From assembly GCA_902527485.1 (NCBI GenBank), contig CABZPB010000005.1, positions 1 to 42,431 on the forward strand: a stretch of DNA of 42,431 nucleotides, read 5' to 3'. Numbering within the stretch: the first letter of the stretch is position 1; each line of letters opens with the position of its first letter. This document shows positions 30,754 through 39,639 of this stretch, in pieces. Both the position numbers and the translations under genes were made by a program. The stretch comes from an uncultured Pelagibacteraceae bacterium (GTDB lineage Bacteria > Pseudomonadota > Alphaproteobacteria > Pelagibacterales > Pelagibacteraceae). The notes under the pieces were generated by a model. It worked only from the letters and a program-made list of their open reading frames with translations, ran no database searches and had not been told where the DNA came from.

Positions 30754-31645
30754 GCGATGCGAAAGCTCTGATATGTTGTGGACTGGTCTCACAGCACCCA
30801 CCTAAAATAGTAGCACCTTCATTCTTAAATTTTTTTACAAACTCAAACATTTTTTCTGGAGATAAATCATCTCTTTTACCTAAAAACTGATTAGGTTGTA
30901 AATAGTCATTTTTTTTATTGTTCATGTTTAATGGTACAGTTTTTAAATATCCATTCAGCTTAAAACCAAATGGAACACCTAAACTTTTGATTTCTTTAAA
31001 ATTTAATTCGTAATTTTCAGGGGAAATACATGAAAGAATGACACCAAGGGTTTTCTCTTTTTCAAAAATATTTTTTAACTCTGAAATTAGCTCTCCACTT
31101 GGCATTTTGATGCCTTCAGAAATATGTGCTCCTATCAAATAAGGTTTATTGAACTCTTCTATACTATTAATCGCAATCCTGATTTCTTTTAAACTACTTA
31201 AAACGTCAAAATAAAAAAAATCCACATATGGGTTTAATACTTTTGCTTGATTGAAAAAATCTGTCTTTATTTCATCCTCAGATCTGTCGTCAACTTTATA
31301 AGTTGAGTTTTGAGGAGGCAATCCTCCAGCAACTAGAATTTTGGGAAAAAAATCCTTTGTTTTTTTTGCAATCTCTCCAGCTTTTTTATTTAGATATTCA
31401 AACTTATTATCTATTTTATTTTCTTTTAATCGAACTCTTCTTGTTGCAAATGTATTTGTAACGATGACTTCTGCACCCGCTTTGATATAATCTAAATGAG
31501 CGTTTAATAAAAGATCATGATAATTTTCATTTATTAAAGCACTTGCGCTCCACAAACTTCCTTGAGGTTCCATTCCCCTCGCTAGAAGTTCTTGACCCAT
31601 TCCACCATCTAGAATTCTTGTTTGTGTAAAAAAATTTATATCCAT
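30746..31645 (-). CDS. Homocysteine S-methyltransferase family protein
   Basis: RILDGGMGQELLARG and zinc motif GGCCETSPQHIRA. Confidence 0.9.
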   Translation of the reverse strand: MDINFFTQTRILDGGMGQELLARGMEPQGSLWSASALINENYHDLLLNAHLDYIKAGAEVIVTNTFATRRVRLKENKIDNKFEYLNKKAGEIAKKTKDFFPKILVAGGLPPQNSTYKVDDRSEDEIKTDFFNQAKVLNPYVDFFYFDVLSSLKEIRIAINSIEEFNKPYLIGAHISEGIKMPSGELISELKNIFEKEKTLGVILSCISPENYELNFKEIKSLGVPFGFKLNGYLKTVPLNMNNKKNDYLQPNQFLGKRDDLSPEKMFEFVKKFKNEGATILGGCCETSPQHIRAFASLK

Positions 31646-31692
31646 TTAGAATTCTCTAATTGCACAAATAAAAATATTAATCACCTGATTAA

Positions 31693-31710
31693 TAGACACA
31701 ACATATAGTA
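31693..31710 (+). promoter_or_regulatory. Putative shared cis-element copy 1 (TAGACACAACATATAGTA)
   Basis: 16/18 identical to 34855-34872 upstream of the other ALDH; second TAGACAC at 31749-31755. Confidence 0.5.
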
Positions 31711-31783
31711 GTCACACAATCCAGGGTAGAAATTTAAATTATAAAAAATAGACACGGATCATAATTGCTAGTTAAATAAGATA

Positions 31784-33520
31784 ATGGCTATTAAGAGAAA
31801 AAAAATAGCAAAAAAAAAGACCAAAAAAAAAATTAAGTTGGTCAAATCATCTAGAAAAAAAATAAAAACGAAAAGTAAGGTTAGACGAAAAGTGTCTGCG
31901 ACCAAGAAACGTTTAAGTAAATCTAGAAAAAACAATAACATCAAGTCATCTAACAAAAAAAAGAGGAGAAAAAAAATGAGTGCAGAAGCAATGAAAGTGT
32001 CATCTGTATTAGATACTTCTCATTTAAAGGTGAAATTTCCGTTTAAAGCTAAGTATGGAAACTACATTAATGGAAAATTTGTAGAGCCTAAATCTGGTAA
32101 ATATTTTGATAATGTTAGCCCGATTTCTAATGAGAAAATCTGTTCAGTAGCACGATCAAATGAACAAGACGTTGAGGCAGCATTAGATGCAGCTCACGCA
32201 GCTTTCCCAGAGTGGGGAAAAACTGACATCACTACAAGATCAAATCTCTTGTACAAGATCGCTGACGTTTTAGAAAAAAATCTAAACTTATTAGCAGTTG
32301 CTGAGTGTTTAGATAATGGAAAACCTATCAGAGAATGTATGGCAGCAGATTTACCATTGGTCGTCGATCACTGGAGATATTTTGCTGGAGTTATTAGAGC
32401 AGAAGAAGGATCTATTGCTGAAATAGCTAATAATCAATACTCATACAATTTTCATGAACCGCTAGGTGTAGTTGGTCAAATAGTTCCATGGAATTTTCCA
32501 TTATTGATGGCAACATGGAAATTAGCACCAGCACTTGCTGCAGGAAATTGTTCGGTTTTAAAACCAGCTGAGCAAACACCAGCATCAATTATGGTAATGA
32601 TGGAACTTATTGGAGATTTATTACCTCCAGGTGTTGTCAATATTGTTAGTGGTTTTGGATTAGAAGCAGGTAAACCTCTAGCATCTTCTAAAAGAGTTGC
32701 TAAAGTTGCATTTACTGGTGAAACGACTACTGGAAGATTAATCATGCAGTATGCTGCGCAAAACATAATTCCAATTACTTTGGAATTAGGTGGAAAATCT
32801 CCTAACATTTTCTTTGAAGATATCATGGAAAAAGATGATGATTTCTTTGATAAATGTATAGAAGGTTTTGTAATGTTTAATCTAAACCAAGGTGAGGTTT
32901 GTACTTGCCCAAGTAGAGCTTTAGTTCAAGAGTCTATCTATGATAAATTTATGGAAAGAGCTGTAGCAAGAACAAAAGCTGTTGTTCAAGACAATCCTTT
33001 AAAAATGGAAACCATGATTGGAGCTCAAGCCTCAGTTGAACAGATGGAGAAAATAAAATCTTATCTTGAACTAGGTAAAAAAGAGGGCGCTAAAGTTCTA
33101 ACTGGTGGAAGTGTTGGTAAACTTAACAGTGGATTGGAAAAAGGTAATTACATTCAACCAACTATTTTTGAAGCTAACAACAAGATGAGAATCTCTCAAG
33201 AGGAGATTTTTGGACCAGTTGTATCAGTGATCAAATTTAAAGATGAAGCAGAAGCACTAAAAATTGCTAATGATACTCTTTATGGTTTGGGAGCTGCTGT
33301 TTGGACCAGAAATGGCAATATAGCTCACAGAATGGGTAGAGCTATACAAGCAGGAATAGTATGGACAAATTGTTATCATGCTTATCCAGCACACTCACCA
33401 TTTGGTGGTTACAAACAATCAGGAGTTGGAAGAGAAACTCATAAAATGATGCTTAATCATTACAGACAGAATAAGAACTTACATGTCTCTTATGCTGAGA
33501 AGAAATTAGGCTTCTTTTAA
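31784..33520 (+). CDS. Aldehyde dehydrogenase (ExaC/AldB-like) with optional K/R-rich 64-aa N-terminal extension; alternative start at 31976
   Basis: ALDH motifs ([60 protein letters not shown]); ATG 31976 has AGAGGAG SD 7 nt upstream. Confidence 0.93.
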   Translation: MAIKRKKIAKKKTKKKIKLVKSSRKKIKTKSKVRRKVSATKKRLSKSRKNNNIKSSNKKKRRKKMSAEAMKVSSVLDTSHLKVKFPFKAKYGNYINGKFVEPKSGKYFDNVSPISNEKICSVARSNEQDVEAALDAAHAAFPEWGKTDITTRSNLLYKIADVLEKNLNLLAVAECLDNGKPIRECMAADLPLVVDHWRYFAGVIRAEEGSIAEIANNQYSYNFHEPLGVVGQIVPWNFPLLMATWKLAPALAAGNCSVLKPAEQTPASIMVMMELIGDLLPPGVVNIVSGFGLEAGKPLASSKRVAKVAFTGETTTGRLIMQYAAQNIIPITLELGGKSPNIFFEDIMEKDDDFFDKCIEGFVMFNLNQGEVCTCPSRALVQESIYDKFMERAVARTKAVVQDNPLKMETMIGAQASVEQMEKIKSYLELGKKEGAKVLTGGSVGKLNSGLEKGNYIQPTIFEANNKMRISQEEIFGPVVSVIKFKDEAEALKIANDTLYGLGAAVWTRNGNIAHRMGRAIQAGIVWTNCYHAYPAHSPFGGYKQSGVGRETHKMMLNHYRQNKNLHVSYAEKKLGFF

Positions 33521-33534
33521 TCAAATAATATATA

Positions 33535-33563
33535 CTGGTCCATGATTCGCTATCATGGGCCAG
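33535..33563. repeat. 12-bp hairpin between ALDH and the DUF779 gene
   Basis: CTGGTCCATGAT-TCGCT-ATCATGGGCCAG; one G-T position only. Confidence 0.85.
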
Positions 33564-33572
33564 AGAAAAAAT

Positions 33573-33926
33573 ATGAAAGTATCTGCAACACATTCGGCAT
33601 TAAACTTACTATCTGAATTAAAACAGAAATACGGAGAAAAACTGATGTTTCACCAATCTGGGGGTTGTTGCGATGGGAGTGCACCCATGTGTTTTCAAGA
33701 GGGCGAATTTCCTTTAGGAGATAATGATATAAAGCTGGGAGAAATTGGTGGGGTTCCTTTTTATATGAACGGTGATCAATATGAAAAGTGGAAACACACA
33801 GATCTTACAATAGATGCAGTAAAAGGTATTGGCGGAATGTTCTCGCTGGATAATGGCACAGGTAGACGATTTTTAACAAAATCTGAGATATGTCTTGTAG
33901 TAGACAACGATAATCCTAACCACTAA
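33573..33926 (+). CDS. DUF779 protein (ORF track start 33555 lies inside the hairpin; 33573 is an alternative ATG)
   Basis: FHQSGGCCDGSAPMCFQEGEFPLGDNDIKLGEIGG pattern; downstream of an ExaC-like ALDH, a known association. Confidence 0.85.
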   Translation: MKVSATHSALNLLSELKQKYGEKLMFHQSGGCCDGSAPMCFQEGEFPLGDNDIKLGEIGGVPFYMNGDQYEKWKHTDLTIDAVKGIGGMFSLDNGTGRRFLTKSEICLVVDNDNPNH

Positions 33927-33928
33927 TT

Positions 33929-34399
33929 TTATTTTTTTAATTTAGCTGTAAATTTTAAATCTTCATTTTTAAAGAGAGATTTATTTTTCTCAATATATTC
34001 GTCCATTAAAAGACTTTTTTCCTTATCAAATTCAATGACTTTTCTATTGTTTAGATCAACGTGAAGAGCCAGCACCTCAATAGTAGAGGCTAAAAAATTT
34101 TTTTCTTTGTGTACCATTTCAATTTTGTATTGAAGACGTTTTTTATCATGATCAAAATAGACCAAATTTATGTCGACTTCATCATTTAGTTTAAGCTCTT
34201 GATTATAAGTCATGTGGGATTCAACAATCATGGTACTCTTACCAGTGGTTTGTGCGGAATTTTCTCCCATTTTAAATTTATCATTTAAAACATCAGCGCC
34301 ATATTTATCAAAAATTAAAAGATAATATGAAACATTAAGATGGTTATTATAATCGATCCAATCTTTAATGATTTTCTGAGAGCTTAAAAAGATTGACAT
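33929..34399 (-). CDS. Hotdog-fold acyl-CoA thioesterase-like protein
   Basis: DWIDYNNHLNVSYYLLIFD (4HBT-like) and central beta pattern VESHMTYNQELKLNDEVDINL. Confidence 0.8.
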   Translation of the reverse strand: MSIFLSSQKIIKDWIDYNNHLNVSYYLLIFDKYGADVLNDKFKMGENSAQTTGKSTMIVESHMTYNQELKLNDEVDINLVYFDHDKKRLQYKIEMVHKEKNFLASTIEVLALHVDLNNRKVIEFDKEKSLLMDEYIEKNKSLFKNEDLKFTAKLKK

Positions 34400-34416
34400 A
34401 GGTTTTTGACTTAATT

Positions 34417-34454
34417 TTCATCTATGCCTGATAGTTTAATCAGGCACAGATGAA
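34417..34454. repeat. 16-bp hairpin between the GYD-domain gene and the thioesterase gene
   Basis: TTCATCTATGCCTGAT-AGTTTA-ATCAGGCACAGATGAA; a single non-Watson-Crick position. Confidence 0.88.
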
Positions 34455-34460
34455 TTTTGA

Positions 34461-34784
34461 TTATTGACCTACACCTTTGTACTTCTGTGCAATCTTAGCA
34501 GCGTGAGCAGCAATATCATTTAGATTTGTTTCTTCTAAAATCACAAGATTACATAAAGTTCCACTTGCTTCGGTTGCCATTTTAATTCCAGCACCTTGTT
34601 CAAAGCTACCTTCAAACACAGCCATAAAATCATAAGCACCTCTTAGTCCGCAAAATGATACCATCTTTGCCCCTACTGCTTCCGCAGCAATTTGAGCAGC
34701 CTTTGATCTATCCGATCCAGGATCTTTACAAAATCCTTGGAAGCCTTGTGTAGTATAATTTCCTAAAGCATAAAATTTTGCCAT
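34461..34784 (-). CDS. GYD-domain-like small protein
   Basis: FYALGNYTTQGFQG...AAEAVGAKMVSFCGLRGAYDFMAVFEG layout matches the GYD family; AAAGGAG SD upstream. Confidence 0.7.
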   Translation of the reverse strand: MAKFYALGNYTTQGFQGFCKDPGSDRSKAAQIAAEAVGAKMVSFCGLRGAYDFMAVFEGSFEQGAGIKMATEASGTLCNLVILEETNLNDIAAHAAKIAQKYKGVGQ

Positions 34785-34854
34785 GGAGTCTCCTTTTGTT
34801 ATTTTTATATGCTAGCATTGATAAACAAATTTTTTAATAGTAAAAATTACACAG

Positions 34855-34872
34855 TAGACACAACCTACAGTA
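34855..34872 (+). promoter_or_regulatory. Putative shared cis-element copy 2 (TAGACACAACCTACAGTA)
   Basis: 16/18 identical to 31693-31710; second TAGACAC at 34882-34888 abuts the ATG. Confidence 0.5.
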
Positions 34873-34888
34873 ATGCTAAGTTAGACAC

Positions 34889-36331
34889 ATGTACGAAAAA
34901 TTTGGGCAATTCATTGATGGTAAATGGTGTCAGTCATCTGACAAATCAACATATGAAGTAATAAACCCCGCCAACGAGGAAGTGATAGGACACGCATCAA
35001 AAGCTACAGCGCAAGATGTAGATAGAGCATTAGAGTCAGCAGAAAAAGGATTAGAAGTTTGGAAAAAAACTGCTCCCTGGCAAAGATCTTATATTATTAG
35101 ACGCATTGCAGACAAAATGAGGGAGAAGCAAGATGTGCTTGCAAAATGGATGACCTTAGAAGTTGGAAAACCTTTTGCAGAAGCTAAAGGTGAAGTAGGA
35201 GGTGCTGCAGATATATTTGAGTGGAATGCTGAAGAAACAAAAAGAATTTATGGTCAAACGGTTGAAAGCAGATTTGAAGATACTAGAGTGCATGTATATT
35301 ACCAACCAGTTGGTGTTGTTGCAGCTTTAACACCTTGGAATTTTCCAGCAGTTTTGTCAGCAAGAAAAATTTCAACTGCTTTAGCAGCTGGCTGTTCAGT
35401 AATAGTTAAACCTGATGTAATTACTCCTGGTATTGTAATGGAAATGGTTGATATCTGTAGAGAATGTGGTGTGCCTCCAGGTGTTGTTAATCTTTTATCA
35501 GGTGATCCACCAAGTATTGCACAACAATTAATAGCCTCTGATATTATAAAAAAAATTTCAATAACAGGATCTTCAAGAGTTGGAAAATTAATATTAAAAC
35601 AGGCTGCTGATAAAGTTCAAAGAGTCACAATGGAACTTTCAGGTCATTCACCTTTTATAGTATTCGATGATGCAAATATTAAAAAAGCCGCTGATATGGC
35701 AATTGCTGCAAAATTTAGAAATAATGGGCAGGTCTGCATATCCCCCAACAGATTTTATATTCATGAAAGTAAGAAAGATGAATTTGTAAGTCTGTTCATT
35801 GAAAATACAAAAAAATTAAAAATTGGAGATGGTATGGATCCCACAACAAAATTGGGTCCATTAACTACAAAAAAAAGATTAAATGAAATTGAGGAATTAG
35901 TTGAAAAAACAAAACAAGAAGGTGCTAAAGTTTTACTAGGCGGCAAAAGACCTTCTGGTTTTAATAAAGGCTTCTTTTATGAACCCACTATATTTGATGA
36001 TGTTAAGGACGATTTTACAATCATGAAACAAGAACCATTTGGACCATTAGTACCTATGTTATCTTTTAATTCTTTTGATGATGTTATCAAAAGAGCCAAT
36101 AACCATGAACTTGGATTATGCAGCTACGTTTGTACTAGCTCTATGGAGACTGCTCACCTTGCCTCTGAACATTTAGAGACAGGTTCAGTTGCAGTAAATA
36201 CCCCAATGGTTGCATTAGCTGAAGCACCTTTTGGAGGAATTAAGCAAAGCGGATATGGTCGTGAAGGTGGATCAATGGCAATTAAAGATTACCTAAATAT
36301 AAAGTATACCCATCTTGGTATCAAAGGGTAG
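34889..36331 (+). CDS. Aldehyde dehydrogenase (succinate-semialdehyde dehydrogenase-like)
   Basis: LTPWNFPAVLSARKISTALAAGCSVIVKP, MELSGHSPFIVFDDA, NNGQVCISPNRF, PFGGIKQSGYGREGG. Confidence 0.93.
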   Translation: MYEKFGQFIDGKWCQSSDKSTYEVINPANEEVIGHASKATAQDVDRALESAEKGLEVWKKTAPWQRSYIIRRIADKMREKQDVLAKWMTLEVGKPFAEAKGEVGGAADIFEWNAEETKRIYGQTVESRFEDTRVHVYYQPVGVVAALTPWNFPAVLSARKISTALAAGCSVIVKPDVITPGIVMEMVDICRECGVPPGVVNLLSGDPPSIAQQLIASDIIKKISITGSSRVGKLILKQAADKVQRVTMELSGHSPFIVFDDANIKKAADMAIAAKFRNNGQVCISPNRFYIHESKKDEFVSLFIENTKKLKIGDGMDPTTKLGPLTTKKRLNEIEELVEKTKQEGAKVLLGGKRPSGFNKGFFYEPTIFDDVKDDFTIMKQEPFGPLVPMLSFNSFDDVIKRANNHELGLCSYVCTSSMETAHLASEHLETGSVAVNTPMVALAEAPFGGIKQSGYGREGGSMAIKDYLNIKYTHLGIKG

Positions 36332-36334
36332 TTA

Positions 36335-37180
36335 ATGAAACTTTTAAGGGTTGGTGAACAAGGTAAAGAAATACCTGCAATTATTGACAGTCAAAATAAT
36401 TTACGAAATTTATCTAAAATTATAAATGATTTTACACCTGAAAATTTAAATTTTGAAATTTTAGATAAAATAAAAGAGTTAAATTTAAACTCTCTTCCTT
36501 TAATTAATAATAATCAAAGAAAAGGACCTTGTGTAATTAAACCAGCAAATTTCATAGCAATTGGTTTAAATTATAAGGCTCACGCTGAAGAAACTAATTC
36601 TGATGCTCCAAAAGAGCCAATTGTTTTTAATAAATCACCAAATTGTATTATTGGACCCAACGATAATATTGTAATACCAAAAAAATCAAAGTCCTTAGAT
36701 CATGAAGTTGAAATTGCATTAATTATTGGAAGTAAAGCTAAATATATAAAAGAAGATGAAGCACAAGATTATGTATTAGGTTACTGTATTTGTAATGATA
36801 TAAGTGAGAGAGAATGGCAAAAAGATAGAGGGGGTCAATGGGTAAAAGGAAAATCTGGAGATACCTTTGGTCCATTGGGTCCTTACCTGGTTACAAAAGA
36901 CGAAATAGATGATTTGTATAATTTAAATCTATCATTAGATCTCAACAAAAAAAGAAGACAAACCGGTAATACTAGTTTAATGATATTTAATTTTAATTTC
37001 TTAATTTCACATATAAGTCAATTTTTAACTTTAATGCCAGGCGATGTAATTACAACAGGCACACCAGCAGGAGTAGGAATGGGAATGAGCCCACCAGATT
37101 ATTTGAAAGATGGTGATGAAATGATTTTAAGAGTTGATAAACTTGGTGAGCAGAAATCGAAAGTTATTAAAGAGGAATAA
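36335..37180 (+). CDS. Fumarylacetoacetate hydrolase (FAH) family protein
   Basis: IAIGLNYKAHAEE, DHEVEIALIIG, DISEREWQ, GDVITTGTPAGVGMGMSPPDYLKDGD. Confidence 0.92.
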   Translation: MKLLRVGEQGKEIPAIIDSQNNLRNLSKIINDFTPENLNFEILDKIKELNLNSLPLINNNQRKGPCVIKPANFIAIGLNYKAHAEETNSDAPKEPIVFNKSPNCIIGPNDNIVIPKKSKSLDHEVEIALIIGSKAKYIKEDEAQDYVLGYCICNDISEREWQKDRGGQWVKGKSGDTFGPLGPYLVTKDEIDDLYNLNLSLDLNKKRRQTGNTSLMIFNFNFLISHISQFLTLMPGDVITTGTPAGVGMGMSPPDYLKDGDEMILRVDKLGEQKSKVIKEE

Positions 37181-37887
37181 TGATTGAATTAATAATTGCT
37201 TTTGGTGCTGGATTGATAAGTTTTTTATCACCGTGTGTCTTACCACTCATACCAGGTTATATTTCATATATTTCTGGTAGCTCAATTAATGAGCTTGTAG
37301 ATAAGAAAAATATCAATTTATTTCCTATTATTTTATTTACAGTTGGTTTTTCCTTAGTCTTTATAATCTTTGGAGCAGCCTCAACTTTTTTAGGACAAAT
37401 ATTTTTAGAAAATTCTTACGAGCTAAGAATAGCAGCAGGATTAATAATTATTATTTTATCTCTTCATATAATTGGCATAATAAATCTAAAATTTTTAAAT
37501 TACGAAAAAAGAATTCAAACAAATATTAACAAAAGTGTTTTTAGTCCTATATTAATAGGAATGGCTTTTGCATTTGGGTGGACACCATGTATCGGACCCA
37601 TTTTAGGATCGATTTTAGTGTTAGCAGCAACTGAACAAAGTTTAAGCCAAGGAATATTGTTATTATCTTTTTATTCTGTTGGTTTAGCTCTACCTTTTAT
37701 TTTATCAGGTTATTTAATACAAAGGTTTCTTATATTTTCAAAAAACTTTAGAAAAAATATTAATCTAGTTTCAAAGATAGGAGGAATAATACTATTGATC
37801 ACTGGTATTTTGATATTAACAAATCAATTACAAGCTTTAGGATATTATTTACTAAATATTTTCCCTTTCTTACAAAATTTTGGTTAA
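37180..37887 (+). CDS. ccdA: CcdA-family cytochrome c biogenesis/thiol transport membrane protein
   Basis: GLISFLSPCVLPLIPGYISYISG and FGWTPCIGPILGSIL with the two conserved Cys. Confidence 0.93.
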   Translation: MIELIIAFGAGLISFLSPCVLPLIPGYISYISGSSINELVDKKNINLFPIILFTVGFSLVFIIFGAASTFLGQIFLENSYELRIAAGLIIIILSLHIIGIINLKFLNYEKRIQTNINKSVFSPILIGMAFAFGWTPCIGPILGSILVLAATEQSLSQGILLLSFYSVGLALPFILSGYLIQRFLIFSKNFRKNINLVSKIGGIILLITGILILTNQLQALGYYLLNIFPFLQNFG

Positions 37888-37895
37888 ACTAAATT

Positions 37896-38477
37896 ATGAA
37901 AATTTATCAAATAGACTCTAGTGCGAGAAAAGACGGCTCAACCTCAAGAGCTTTAGCGAAAAAACTCTTAAATAAAATAAAAAAACCTGGGGATGAGGTT
38001 ATCTATAGAGATCTAAATGACGAGATGGTTTTTGTATCTAATTTGACAGAATCAGGAATGAAAATAGATCCTAAGGATCAAACAGAAACACATAAAAAAA
38101 TGTTTAAGCTCTCAGATACTCTTGTAAAGGAATTGAAAGAAAGTGATATCATAATTATATCAGCCCCTATTTACAATTATGGACCTCCTGCAACCTTAAA
38201 AGCCTGGTCAGATCTTGCTGCTAGAATTGGGGAAACCTTTAAATTTAAACCGAATGGAAGGAGAGAGGGTTTATTAAAGAATAAAAAAGCTTATTTAGTA
38301 ATTACTTCAGGAGGCACCAAGCTTAATAGCAATGAAGATTTTCTTACTCCTTGGTTAAAGTTTATTTTAAATTTTTTTGGTATAGAAAAGGTAGAGGTAG
38401 TGAGTGCTGATCAAATGTCACTGGATTATGAAAAATCAATAAGAGATGCTGAAAAACAGATAGAAAATATATCTTAA
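37896..38477 (+). CDS. Flavodoxin-fold NADH:quinone reductase / azoreductase-like
   Basis: IDSSARKDGSTSRALAKKL, SAPIYNYGPPATLKAWSD, VITSGGTK. Confidence 0.88.
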   Translation: MKIYQIDSSARKDGSTSRALAKKLLNKIKKPGDEVIYRDLNDEMVFVSNLTESGMKIDPKDQTETHKKMFKLSDTLVKELKESDIIIISAPIYNYGPPATLKAWSDLAARIGETFKFKPNGRREGLLKNKKAYLVITSGGTKLNSNEDFLTPWLKFILNFFGIEKVEVVSADQMSLDYEKSIRDAEKQIENIS

Positions 38478-39574
38478 TAATTAAATTTTCTCTTTAAATG
38501 TTTTAGTCTTCCTTCGGTACTATCGTAGTCAATATAACAACCCTGAAGAAAGCGATTACCTTCACTTGTATCATACTTGGTTCTGCCATGTAATAATCTA
38601 TAATTGTCCATCATTAGTAAGTCTCCTGGTAATAATTTAAATTCAATTTTATAATTTCCAGAATTATATAGCTCAGATAATTTTTTTCTCGCAGAATAAA
38701 ATAATTCTAATTTCTCTTTGTCCATTAGTGGAACAAAATCTAGTCTTGGACTAAAGCGAACTTGTTTAAAATTTCCACTTCCATCTAATTGAATCATTTC
38801 AGCCCAGTCCTCCAAAACTATCGTTTGATCTATAAATTGAAATCGTATTTTAACTTCTGTCAAAATTTTATAATAATCTGTAAATTCTTGTTTAAGTTTT
38901 TCAGAAACAGTGTATCCATCAACTAGAGTTGATAAACCACCAGATACCTCATTTTCAATGCATTGAAGAATTTGAATACATGGCACAGGATTTCTATAGG
39001 GGTTATCAGTATGGGGGGCTAGATTTAAAGATGTATAAGCTAAATCATTAGGATTTAGTTTTGATTGTACATTAAAAAATTCCCCAAAGTTTGTTCGCCT
39101 AACGCTACCGATTGAGTTAGCAAACTTTACAATAAAATTATCTCTTGTAGGTACATTTTTAAAGATTACAAAACCATATTGATAAAAATTAATTAAAGCT
39201 TTGTACATTTCTTCGGTCTCAAATAAATTTTCATCGAACTCAAAAGTATTTTGTTCGCTGAAAGAAGAGTCCCATTTTATTTTTTCTATTTTTTTAATTT
39301 CATTAATACTTGAGAATTCTTTAAAAATATCAATAACAGCAATTTTTGTTGAAGCACCGTCATTAAAATTCACCTCTAAAAAATCATTACACAAACTTAA
39401 ATTTTTAATTTGAATATTTTCCTGTAATTGAGTCGGATCAAATAATCTTTGTTGAGTATACTTATCGACAAATTTTTCTCCATTTACTCTCTCTCTTAGC
39501 CAAAATGGGTGAATTTCTTTTTTTAGACCCTTACTTTCAAAAAATACCTTGTTATTTTTTAACTCTAATTTCAT
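38474..39574 (-). CDS. Gamma-butyrobetaine hydroxylase-like 2OG-Fe(II) oxygenase (DUF971 + TauD/TfdA)
   Basis: GBBH-N-like start (IHPFWLRERV); Fe ligands HTD (APHTDNPYRNP) and distal H (NYRLLHGRTKYD). Confidence 0.85.
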   Translation of the reverse strand: MKLELKNNKVFFESKGLKKEIHPFWLRERVNGEKFVDKYTQQRLFDPTQLQENIQIKNLSLCNDFLEVNFNDGASTKIAVIDIFKEFSSINEIKKIEKIKWDSSFSEQNTFEFDENLFETEEMYKALINFYQYGFVIFKNVPTRDNFIVKFANSIGSVRRTNFGEFFNVQSKLNPNDLAYTSLNLAPHTDNPYRNPVPCIQILQCIENEVSGGLSTLVDGYTVSEKLKQEFTDYYKILTEVKIRFQFIDQTIVLEDWAEMIQLDGSGNFKQVRFSPRLDFVPLMDKEKLELFYSARKKLSELYNSGNYKIEFKLLPGDLLMMDNYRLLHGRTKYDTSEGNRFLQGCYIDYDSTEGRLKHLKRKFNY

Positions 39575-39639
39575 TTAATTTTAAATCATTATTAAAAATT
39601 TAGCTTTAATCAATAGTAATAAAATAGTATTAGAGCGAT

